From: Cytospora piceicola
Taxonomy: Eukaryota; Ascomycota; Sordariomycetes; Diaporthales; Cytosporaceae
Length of the DNA: 64,000 bases
Assembly: GCA_023375675.1 (NCBI GenBank)
Contig: JALQBC010000001.1
Location: 62,001 to 126,000 of the forward strand
Direction: 5' to 3'
Shown here: one piece after another, positions 11,330 to 20,608 of the stretch
How positions within the stretch are numbered: the stretch's first letter is position 1
Layout: each line of letters begins with the position of its first letter
Made by a program: the position numbers and the translations under genes
Notes under the pieces: generated by a model
The model's input: only the letters and a program-made list of their open reading frames with translations
Databases searched by the model: none
Told to the model about the DNA's origin: nothing

Positions 11330-12896
11330 ATGAACTGCGCATTCCGTCGCGTCCCTTGCCAATTGGCCTGGCTGTCCCGGCCTATATCGCCTACAGTTTC
11401 GTCCTCAGTTACAGGCTCAATACGCTGGAGACACAGAACAGTACCAAGTCTCCCATTTACGGCCGGGACTGCCCGGACATTCAATAGTTCTCCATTGATA
11501 CGCCAGGAAAGTGCCGATGCGAAGGCCCGAAAGTTGAACCAGAAGGGCCTGGACGAGGAAGAGCAGGAGGTCAGGGTGAAGCAGAAGCAGGTCAAGAGGC
11601 CATGGCTTCGCGAAGATGCAGACAAACCTCCTGCAGAGCAAGGACCGACGACAAGCGGACGAACCAAAGGCAAGTCGCCTGGCAGAAGATGACCCTGCTA
11701 TGCACACCTCTGGCTAACTAGCACCTTCGGACACAGGAAAACTCCTAACGACGCCGACACGACTTCTAAAACTGATTCTCCCCCTTCCGATCCGCGTTGA
11801 GAAGGACAAGGACAACAACGACACGAGCACAGGAGACTACGGTCGAGCAAGATCAGTCAACGATACCATCCAGCCCCTCGCGCTTCTCGTTCACCCTCAA
11901 CAACCCTTATCCTACGTCGAGCGTCTCATCCAAGCCGAACTACCACCCGTGGTCGAAGAAGGGAAGGAAAAGATACCCAATATTTACTTCCGCGCCGAAG
12001 ACTCTGCCGCGTCTGCTAATCGGCCTACCACCCGCGGCGAAGCCCGCGCCGCGGACAAGAAAGAGGCACAGTCTGCCGAAAAGAACCCCCATGTCGCCAG
12101 TTACTCCGGCCTCGGCCACGAGGCCAAAGAGGACAAAGAGGAAACCAAGTCCTGGGTACGGTGGAGCAGCTCAACCGAGATGGGCGACTTCATCAGGGAC
12201 GCTGCTAGGGGCAGGGAATTTGCCATTGAAGTCGAGGGTTATAACTTTGAGATGCGTGTCTCTGTGCCGAGTTTCAATGACCGGACGTACTACATGCGAA
12301 TGCGGCTCCGCCGCATGTCCCGGCAGATTGATGAACTTGCGACCATCAAGAAGGGGTGCGATGAGCTGGCGTACAAATCTGCACACCGGCTTGCCCAGGG
12401 CGGATTTGGCCTCATGGCAGGCTGGTGGGGGGTTGTGTACTATGTCACTTTCCAGACGGACATGGGTTGGGACCTGGTTGAGCCTGTGACGTACCTGGTC
12501 GGGTTGACGACCATCATGGGAGGTTATCTCTGGTTCCTGTATATCAGCCGCGACCTTTCGTACAAGGCGGCGATGAATGTCACTGTGAGCAGGAGGCAGA
12601 ATGCGCTGTATGAGGGCAAAGGCTTCGACATGCACCGCTGGGAGCAGGTTGTGCAGGAGGCAAATGCCCTGCGCAGTGAGATCAAGACCATTGCTGGAGA
12701 ATACGACGTAGACTGGGATGAGATGAAGGATTTAGCGTACTCCAAACAAGTGAAGAAGGCGCTGGAGAACGAGAGGAATAAGCGGGGATCTGTTCATGAT
12801 GAAGAGGAGGATGAGGTGGAGGCTATGGAAGAGGAGAAGAGGGTGAAGGATGAGATGGTCCAACGGGACCAGGGCGTCAAGAAGGAGGAAAAGTAA
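11330..12896 (+). CDS. MCU: Mitochondrial calcium uniporter (MCU) pore subunit
   Basis: Exons 11330-11669 and 11737-12896 encode 499 residues. The N terminus is arginine- and serine-rich without acidic residues ([22 protein letters not shown]), a mitochondrial presequence. After a variable acidic/basic linker come the domain ([27 protein letters not shown]) and coiled-coil segments around two membrane spans. The short inter-span motif WDLVEP (near residues 358-363) keeps the Asp and Glu of the selectivity filter. The tail is charged and glutamate-rich. MCU carries calcium uptake across the inner membrane, and fungal MCUs act as homo-oligomers. The 67-bp intron best fits a GC-AG pair (GCAAGT donor, ggctaac branch, ACAG acceptor). 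A weak in-frame GT donor three bases downstream is the alternative and would add one residue. Confidence 0.93.
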
Positions 12897-13073
12897 AGTG
12901 TTCAAGCAAAAGGGGGGGGGGTTGTATCGATACCCATTTAAACATATAGAACAATGAGCGACATTACTCTACATATTACATAAGTAACCCGGATTTCGAG
13001 TTGTTAATATCTAAGATATGTCTAGGTGTAGAGGACAGCAGCCTACTCTTAAGCAGCCATTATTCGCTAGGCA

Positions 13074-13104
<31 letters not shown>

Positions 13105-13137
13105 CATAGCGAGAACTAAAATCCAAAAGAAAAGTAG
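12897..13137. other. Intergenic region with a 29-bp A homopolymer
   Basis: 3' flank of the uniporter gene. Positions 13076-13104 are an uninterrupted run of A on the plus strand (T on the minus strand), downstream of the minus-strand tRNA gene. Confidence 0.8.
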
Positions 13138-13142
13138 AAAAA
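13138..13142 (-). terminator. Probable RNA polymerase III terminator of tRNA-Pro
   Basis: TTTTT on the minus strand, 15 nt after the tRNA 3' end at 13158, followed by further T4 runs. Confidence 0.55.
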
Positions 13143-13181
13143 GAAACAGTGTCAAGTGGGCCTGACCGGGGATTGAACCCG

Positions 13182-13240
13182 CTATAGTTTAGTTAGAATT
13201 ATGTGCATTATTCACATTCGAACTCAAGACTAATACTTAC
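13182..13240 (-). other. Spliceosomal-type GT-AG intron inside the tRNA T stem (59 nt)
   Basis: On the minus strand it begins GTAAGTATT, has TTCTAACTAAAC as a branch-point region about a dozen nt from the end, and ends CTATAG. This is the full consensus and size of spliceosomal introns in the protein genes of this window (51-87 bp in most). The flanking tRNA bases are GGTCC (13245-13241) and CGGG (13181-13178). Joining them restores a perfect T stem. The insert also holds GTTCGAAT, a B-box-like sequence. Confidence 0.8.
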
Positions 13241-13252
13241 GGACCTCGCACA

Positions 13253-13287
13253 ATAGCAACAGTTGCCTGTTGTCGAGAATATAAAAA
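13253..13287 (-). other. Canonical anticodon-loop tRNA intron (35 nt)
   Basis: Inserted between tRNA positions 37 (G, 13288) and 38 (T, 13252), the standard site for tRNA-splicing endonuclease. It contains a perfect 6-bp hairpin, CAACAG-GCAA-CTGTTG. Confidence 0.85.
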
Positions 13288-13323
13288 CCCGAAGCACGAA
13301 TCATACCGCTAGACCATCAGGCC

Positions 13324-14679
13324 GTTGGATGCCGAAAAACCTTAAGGTGTATATACTGTAGCAAGTAGTAGCGTAGATCCTAGAGTCAATTGTGAAAACA
13401 AGCAATAGATCCTTCTAGTGTGATAGACTTTGAAGAAAAGGCGCTTACCAGTTCCTGCTTTCATTAACTTGCTAACCGCCTCTAAAAGACAGAGCTATCG
13501 ATCCTCCATAGTATAGAAGCTGTCTAATTACCTGCAATGCTAAAGCATTATGGAGATGGCTAAAAACATTGTGTTTGTTTTAAACACATTATTTTTCATA
13601 TCGCCATTAAGAACAACCGTTTTTTCATGTTTTTGGGGGTTATTTGTTGTAGTAGGTCGGAAGACGATTAATGTAGGGGGGTGCTGCAAAACATAACCCT
13701 AGCTCTGCCCTAAGATCCTTCTTTAGCCTTGATGTTACCCTTTTTAAAAAGCTATTTAGAACACTATATTTGGTTTTTTTCTTTAGATGGAACTGTGTGA
13801 TATAGCATTTCGTACACAAAAAGAAAACACAAATACAAATTAGCTATCCTTAAAGCATTAGGACTGGTGAGCTGTAAACTTCCGTCCTGAATGCTAGTAC
13901 GTACATATTCAGACCCCAAAGTTGCATAGGGAGGGTTTCTAATGGTATTGACTACATTCATCACAAAAACACATCTACTGGGTAAGAATATTATAAGCTG
14001 ATACATGATAGCTGCTTGAAATAGTAACAATGCAGTTGGTTTGGCCTACCCGGGTTGAATAATGTGGGTATTCGAGGCTGAGAGGCCGTAGACTGCTGTG
14101 CCAACAACGGGCGTTGCCCGTAGTGGGTACTAACATCGGTATGCATCTAATATTAGCCCGCAGAACATATTTGCACTAGGCTTGAATGCAAAACAGTTAT
14201 TTCACGCAAGTGTAGTCTTCTTACTGCACTCGTCGATTGAATAAATAAGAGTAAACTTGGGCATATTGTCTAGGGCCCTGATTTTGATACGGTCCTGAGG
14301 CCTACAAGCAACTTGGTTGCTTCAGGTGTAAAATCTGAGTCAAAACTTCATGATACCGCCGCTGGTAAGGCCGGCAAATGGCGATGCGACTAACTCAGGT
14401 CGTATTAGGATGAGGGTTGGTCTCTCAGCCATCCAGAGGCCAGGTTTCATGTAAGCCGTCAACTGGTGGCGGCCCTGGTCCAGCCGGGCCAGCTATGGTC
14501 AACTTCTCTACATATCGACTAGACCTGTAAGCCTTGGCTGCATTGCACTTGACCTGCATTTTGCATCTCAAGGCCAGAATGTAGATGGCGGGTAGTCGGT
14601 TCACACGGGAAGAATGACTACGGTAATGAAATAGTTAAATAGCCTCTAAAGCTTCCGTTCAACTCGCAATCGGATTTCC
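13324..14679. other. AT-rich intergenic region
   Basis: No gene recognised. The minus-strand frame 13764-14030 (88 codons) is AT-rich and featureless. The composition is lower in GC than the gene regions but CpA and TpG are present, so this is not heavily RIPed. Confidence 0.5.
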
Positions 14680-14775
14680 TTCTTCATCTTCATCTTCATC
14701 TTCATCTTCATCATCTGCATATTCATTACCACCATCATCATCTGCATATTCATTACCACCATCACCATCACCATT
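14680..14775 (+). repeat. Short tandem repeats in the leader of the secreted-protein gene
   Basis: A CTTCAT array (about five units from 14680) is followed by two copies of a 27-bp unit containing catctgcatattcattacc, then CACCAT units. All lie within 145 bp of the ATG at 14825. Confidence 0.9.
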
Positions 14776-14824
14776 TTCCAGTAATTCACGGCGCAAGGTA
14801 TCGGTCGCTCAAAAAATCCTCAAA

Positions 14825-15619
14825 ATGCGTTTCGCCCAGATCTTTACAGCATTGGCTGCTGTCGTTGGTATCACAAGCGCATTGCAAGACATCGACATCC
14901 GGTATAGTACCTAGACTCAAATGAAGAAGGCTTTCCAGCCTTATAACAGAGTCGGATTTCGATGCTAACTATCATTGACGTGGTGTAGAGGCAATGATCA
15001 GCTCGTCAACCATGACAACGGTGCCTACGACGCCAAACTGGACAGCTTCGCTTCGGACATCCCATTCACCGGAACCGCATTCCTCCGAAATAGAGCCACA
15101 GCCAAGAAGACGACTACTGCGGGCAAGTCTACAGGCACCAGAAAGGTGCCTAAATGCGGCATGCAAAAGCGTGGTGAGCTTAGCCGCAGGACTAATGCCG
15201 ACATGCTTGAAGACAACGAATGGTGGGTGCTCGAGAGCGAGTCCTGCCCGGCAACCATGGTCAAAGACGGTCAATCCATAGCTATCATGGACATCAGCGG
15301 CTGCTCTGGCCTCTTCTTCTTCAGCAACTCTGGCAAGACCTCCGCCTATCACATTAGCGCTGGTAAGGAGGCGTCCGAAGTCGTGGCGGCCGTGCAATCA
15401 GCCAAGGCAGCGGGCACCACAGATTTCTACTCGATTTATGCCGCATCTCCACGAAAGATCAAGGACATTGAGGGAATGATCAAGTCGGTCATTCGTGATA
15501 TAAAGGAAGCAGGCACGGGCACGTACGCACTCAACACCCAGGACAGGCTGCAACGGTTCAAGATGCTTAACAAGCCTGGCAGCAGAGCCGTAGCGGTTAC
15601 CGAGTACAGTTGTGAATGA
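14825..15619 (+). CDS. Small secreted protein, possible Cys-His deamidase-like fold
   Basis: Exons 14825-14901 and 14989-15619 encode 235 residues. The 87-bp intron has donor GTATAG, branch gctaact and acceptor TAG, phase 2. The ATG opens a signal peptide (MRFAQIFTALAAVVGITSA). A basic stretch with dibasic sites (KRGELSRR, near residues 79-86) separates an N-terminal segment from a compact C-terminal domain, and could be a Kex2 processing region. In that domain GCSGLFFF and AYHIS place a Cys and a His 16 residues apart between hydrophobic strands. This spacing resembles the catalytic pair of CNF1/CheD-like deamidases. That fold suggestion is my inference and weak. I do not recognise a named family. 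It could be an effector-type or extracellular enzyme. Confidence 0.75.
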
Positions 15620-16176
15620 GGCAAGGGATAGGATTAGATTTTTGGCGAAGTCGAGATGGAAGTTTGCTAGCAGAGAACCATCCCTATTTCGGTAGGTATA
15701 CTTTGAAGCAGATAGAGTCCGCAGGCGGACAGTTTGTATTTTAGTTTTAGGCGTTAGGCGTCTAGATTTAATGTTGATTCTTGAACGGTTCTATTCTTTT
15801 GTCTTTCGGTGTGCATGCTTTTTTATGACTTGATATTACTGTGCCGTTATAGGATGCAACATTGAATACTACCTGATAGGAGGGCCTCCGGCCCTGGCAT
15901 GCAGACGGGTGGATTAAACGACCCCCCTAACCAGGCTAACGGAAAGTGGCCCTTGTACCTACTAAATTTAAACATGACTAACTAAAAGGCGTACAAATAG
16001 CACGCCCCCGGACCTACCTATTTATTCGACACGTTGCTCACCTGAATGGCTCACCGAATCATTCGCCCTCTCCATTTCACAAATCGAAACACTGTTTAGC
16101 ACACTTATTCTATCCGTACTCAATCACAAAAATTATCAACCCTAGCTTTTGCCACCTTCAATTGACGGCCGTGGAA
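15620..16176. other. Intergenic region
   Basis: 3' flank of the secreted-protein gene and promoter of the F-box gene. No additional gene recognised. Confidence 0.6.
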
Positions 16177-18168
16177 ATGGAGATGAATCATGGAGATCTG
16201 GAGCAATTACCACTCGAGACGCTACAACAGATCGCGAGCCATCTTCACGACACCCACAGGCCGAGCCTTTATTCATTTGGTTTGGCAAGCAAGATCTGCT
16301 ATAGGGCCACAGTCCCGTCAATCTTCCGGGAAATCCACCTTACAGTCCGACACTGCAAGGCTTTGCATGGTGATGTCAATGCACTTGTCAAAGCGTTGTC
16401 CCGTACAGAGGCCGCCCGCCACGTCCGCTCCTTTAGTATCAGAGGCTCTTTGCTCATGAATGTTGAGGAGACTGGTGAAGGAAAGTGGGATGATGATTAC
16501 AGGTGGTTTAAGGGGACCGGCCGAGACGAGGTTTTCGGCGACGAAGAACCATTCGTGCATGGATGGCATAGTGACCACGGACCTGTCGAGGTCCCCCCCG
16601 AGGAGGACATGGCATGGGCACCAGTGGTCAATCTCGTGAAAGCACTACCGCATCTGACAAAGCTGTTGTACGACTGCCGCAACCAATTTCCGCCCAGCCT
16701 CCTCAATGTCCTCCACAGCCACCATCCGCATTGCAAACTCTACCACCTCACGTTCCGGTTGCGAAGCCTCGGATGGGAAACCCCGGACCTCCACGAGATG
16801 GCTATAGCTACGTCCCCGTGTCTATATTTTGCCAAGGTCAGATGCGCTTGGCGGGATTCGAATGCCGAAGATGACTTCAACCAGGAGGCGATGCTGGAGC
16901 TTGTGGCCGGCCTTGCCCCTAACTTGAAAGAACTTGTCATGGTTTATGTCAGTCCGACGCTAGGCAGTCGTGGGCGCCGTATCCCACGAGGGCCATGGCG
17001 AGGACTTCCGGGCTTTGTCTCAGGTAGTGCGACCGGATCGTTGACCTCCCTATCACTTGTAGGGGCGGAGGACTTCTCGCCGCAATTTCTTCAGAACTGG
17101 AGTAAGCACACAAGCTTCAACTCTCTGCGTCACTTGGTCTTAGGTGGAGGCTGGGAATGTCCCGACGGAATTAATGGTGAGACAATGTGTTGGATCGTTG
17201 AGCATTGTCAGCTCCCTTGTTTGGAAACGCTTTATATCCGTCTTGCACGCGACGACAAGAGGGTCGAGAAACCCAACTACGTCAACGACACCATCGCCTT
17301 TTTCAAGGCATTCGAGCCTCTCAATGAGCTTACAGTTTCCGGTCCACTGGAACCAGACATACTAGATGCTATACTCTCCACACACGGCTGCGCGTTGAGA
17401 AAGCTTAGTCTCAGTCCGTCAGAAAATCCATTCAACAACAACATGTCTGTTCGATTCACTCGGCATATACCTATGGTCTTCAAGAAGGAGCATATTATGC
17501 GTATTCAAGCAGAGTGTCCGCTATTGCGAGACCTAGCTGTTCCAGTCAAACGCACAAAATCCGATGGGCTTGAGGCTGAGATGTACAGAAGCTTTGGCAA
17601 GATAGAGCATTTACGGTCGCTCTGCCTCACCCTGGACTGTTCTGACTGGCGGGTTACTCGATGTAGCACCTTGGCAGACGACCCTTCATTCGATGAAGAC
17701 GATCGCAGATTATTCAACAGCAGTAATCCGTGCTTGAAGAGGGGCCACCTGCGAGACGCTTTCTTAAACTGCGCAGTGGACGAGGCGCTAGCGCGATCGA
17801 TCTGGGACACCATCTGTCGGGTTAAAGTGGGTAGACCGTTGGAGTCTCTTAAGCTATATACCACCGGGGGCGGCATGTTCGGCGATACCGCGAGCCACGG
17901 TGACTATTCTGACTTTGTCGAGCACCTGAGTCGCTCGTGGTTGATCGAGCGGAGTGTGAGAGATGATGACAATAAAGCCATTGTGAAGGAGCTAGGACAA
18001 CGAGCTAGGGAGGGCCGCGATGAATACTTAACAGACTTGTACGATTGGCAGGGGGATTCACGTTTTCCAGCTACTTCAGCCGTGCACGTCTTTCGCCGTG
18101 TATGGCCCCCTAAGGAAGGGAGCAAGGATTGGCGTCAAGACTGGGCTAGTCTTCCTCTGCAGGGCTAG
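16177..18168 (+). CDS. F-box protein with leucine-rich C-terminal part
   Basis: One uninterrupted exon encodes 663 residues from the first in-frame ATG at 16177; a second ATG two codons later is equally possible. Residues about 8-50 form an F-box (LEQLPLETLQQIASHL, then LASKICYRATVPSIFREI). The rest has irregular leucine-rich segments (LVKALPHLTKLLYDC, LAPNLKELVMVYVSP, LPCLETLYIRL, HLRSLCLTLDC), typical of fungal F-box/LRR-like proteins. Such proteins are usually substrate receptors of SCF ubiquitin ligases, binding Skp1 through the F-box. The substrate is unknown. Many fungi carry large, fast-evolving families of these. No transmembrane segment or zinc motif is visible. Confidence 0.85.
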   Translation: MEMNHGDLEQLPLETLQQIASHLHDTHRPSLYSFGLASKICYRATVPSIFREIHLTVRHCKALHGDVNALVKALSRTEAARHVRSFSIRGSLLMNVEETGEGKWDDDYRWFKGTGRDEVFGDEEPFVHGWHSDHGPVEVPPEEDMAWAPVVNLVKALPHLTKLLYDCRNQFPPSLLNVLHSHHPHCKLYHLTFRLRSLGWETPDLHEMAIATSPCLYFAKVRCAWRDSNAEDDFNQEAMLELVAGLAPNLKELVMVYVSPTLGSRGRRIPRGPWRGLPGFVSGSATGSLTSLSLVGAEDFSPQFLQNWSKHTSFNSLRHLVLGGGWECPDGINGETMCWIVEHCQLPCLETLYIRLARDDKRVEKPNYVNDTIAFFKAFEPLNELTVSGPLEPDILDAILSTHGCALRKLSLSPSENPFNNNMSVRFTRHIPMVFKKEHIMRIQAECPLLRDLAVPVKRTKSDGLEAEMYRSFGKIEHLRSLCLTLDCSDWRVTRCSTLADDPSFDEDDRRLFNSSNPCLKRGHLRDAFLNCAVDEALARSIWDTICRVKVGRPLESLKLYTTGGGMFGDTASHGDYSDFVEHLSRSWLIERSVRDDDNKAIVKELGQRAREGRDEYLTDLYDWQGDSRFPATSAVHVFRRVWPPKEGSKDWRQDWASLPLQG

Positions 18169-20608
18169 TATCTTGACGGAGAGATTCAGGACTAAGCCTT
18201 TGATAAACGCCGGGATAGCTAGTTTGATATTCAGATTGAATTAGCCGAATAGTGTAGAACGTCGTTATATTAAGCAAGATATAGAGGTATTAAGGCATAC
18301 CATAGGCTTAAGCTAATGAGAAATCCAACTTGACCAGCGGTAGGCACTTGACAGCTTGAACTATATTTACTTTTTCTAGTTAAGCAGGAACAAAAAGCTA
18401 GTGGCTTGTTCTAGGGAGGGAAGGAAGAGAGGAAGAAGGCATGGAAAGAACTAACTAAGAATTATCGTAAGGTATAGGTTCCCCGGGTGTCTTTAGGGTT
18501 GGAAGTGGAACGACGGCCTTTGAGCAATATGAAATAGTATCCAAGTACACTTGTGTGTAGTTGACTGAACGTAAAATATTACTTTCTGCGATATTGTGAG
18601 TGGAAGGCTTAGGACTGTATGTAGTAGCAAGAGCTGCTAGCTTTTCCCAGCTAATCGCGATGTTTTCAAGCTCCGTTAGTCACTCAAGTCTCGTCACCAC
18701 TGCATACCTAAGTAAGTTCCATGGTTTTGGCTGGAAACGTGAATTGAAGGATCCTTTAAAGCCTGAATAAGGTCCCACCGTATTCCCTATGTTACGCCAG
18801 CAAGAGCCTATAAGAGCTTGAAAATCATTTTAATTGAGAGCAGCTGGAGGAGTGAGGGGGAAAACGCAAAGCTAAAGGGTACCACGACGGGTTGATGTGA
18901 ATCGAAGCGTGCCCAGGTGGGGACATTTGGAGTGCCGCACGAACTCCTGTGCTGGTACAGTTGCGAACTCTCGATATAATCATTATTTTTATGTGTATTA
19001 CCTACCCTAGGGTAGGTATGGGGAAACCGGCAAACAGATATGTGATAAATACTCAGTTTTCCGATATGGAAACATTGAATGGGACTGTTCAAAGTTTCGT
19101 GAGAGGACTACAGGGACTTTGAATAAAATATTCACAAGTGGTAGTATCGTTAATTAAGTATGTTGCATGTGTCAACGTTATGTGCTTGTACAGTACCTAA
19201 TATTTCCCATCTTCCAACAATCAATGAAAAAAAAGCTCACAACAGGGGCTCCGGGCTGAGTAGAGTTTCTCGAGCTCTTTGTTCAGGGCGCTATACCAAG
19301 AGTAAAAATAATACACAACATTTGAACATACAACACCGGGTATTCGCTGGTCGTCACCGACCCAACTACTAATCCAGCCGTCAGTGGCTTGTCTCGGGCA
19401 GAGCGGACGGGGTGCCGAATTTTCCACTGCGTATGGTCGTATGTGCTTGTGCATAACTTGGTGGAGACTATATAGCAAGCAAGTGCCTTAGGTAGGTAGT
19501 ATTGAGGAAATCCTCCAGAGATCAAACACAAAGATCGAAAAGGCTCCAACGGTTAGCGGGTTCCGGGACCGTTGATTCGACAGAATTTAGGAGGAAACAT
19601 CAATAACGTTGAGCATATGCTATCAAGGCTCCGACTGCCCACACCTCCTAATCATGCCCATCCTCGGCAACGACCTGGAAGATGTTCCCTTCATTGTTTC
19701 CGGCTCTTGGACATGCGTACACCGGCCTAAGTCTCGGTGCTGTCTATGGTCGAGACAAGAGATAGCGGATGATTAACGGAGGATCCCCGAAGCAGATCTC
19801 TATTGTGGGGCCAGCTGCACGCATTCCCGGTATTCACGGCGAGGCAAGAAGCCAATACGGTGTAATACAATTGCGATCAGCTCAGCATTGGCGGGAAGAT
19901 TACAAGGGAGAGCCCTGGAGACGGGACGCTGCTGACAATTGGGGACAGCCTGGTTGGGGAACAAGCTTGGGCTGTGTCGGGGAGTCCCAGTTGATTTAGG
20001 AGCTGAAGAAGGGTTAGACATGGCCTAATGGCCGCAATAACCCGTGACGACCCCGCTAAACAAGCTTTCCAGCGTCTAAAAGAAACGGAGAGGGACGGCA
20101 AACACGGTTTCAGCCCGGCTTCTCGTTATTGGTGTGTGACACGACCCCTCATCTCATCGCATAACCCCTCATCAGTCATCACAGTCGGCTCCTTTTCCTG
20201 CTCTGCATTCACTGCTCAACCCCTCAATGAGCCTTCCGAGGTTTGGGTTATCAGATTGATACGGTACTCTACTTAGGTATGTATGTGCATGAAGTAATTT
20301 CTACATAAGCATATGAGCAAATCCCGTCGTCTCCCTTCCATCCGTACTACTATCACAACCATCTTTTCCATCCGTCTTGATCGCTTTTCTCAAGCTCAGT
20401 GCAGCTCACCCTTCAAGTCAGCATACCAAAATTTGCTCCCAGAGTCAGACACGGCCGCCCAAAGGGTACAAGCACCACGCACCCCCAGATTCAACACTGA
20501 CCTGATTGCTGTTGATCTCATCACCTTGTCCTCGTACTGCCACTCGGACCAGACGGATATAGAAGAGAAGAAAAAATTGAAGCCAGAACAACTCGGACAA
20601 GGGTCGCC
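18169..20608. other. Intergenic region
   Basis: About 2.4 kb without a convincing gene. A palindrome ctaccctagggtagg lies at about 19002-19016. A 38-codon frame from 19653 and the frames at 20028-20276 and 20313-20612 show no family features. The last few hundred bases are a pyrimidine-rich promoter and leader for the acyltransferase gene. Confidence 0.5.

Larger units (their letters stand above)
13158..13323 (-). tRNA. tRNA-Pro(CGG) with two introns
   Basis: Read on the minus strand. The 5' end GGCCTGA (13323-13317) pairs perfectly with TCAGGCC (13165-13159), and the discriminator base is C (13158), as usual for eukaryotic tRNA-Pro. The D-arm region TGGTCTAGCGGTATGAT contains the A box. The anticodon loop TTCGGG places CGG at 13291-13289. 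The anticodon stem CGTGC pairs with GTGCG (13251-13247), with two G-T wobbles. Two inserts interrupt the gene: a 35-nt canonical intron after position 37 (13287-13253) and a 59-nt GT-AG insert in the T stem (13240-13182). Only when the second is removed does the T arm become perfect (CCGGG, loop TTCAATC, CCCGG) and the variable loop normal. The layout then parallels standard eukaryotic tRNA-Pro. It could be a pseudogene, but the complete pairing argues against decay. Confidence 0.88.
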
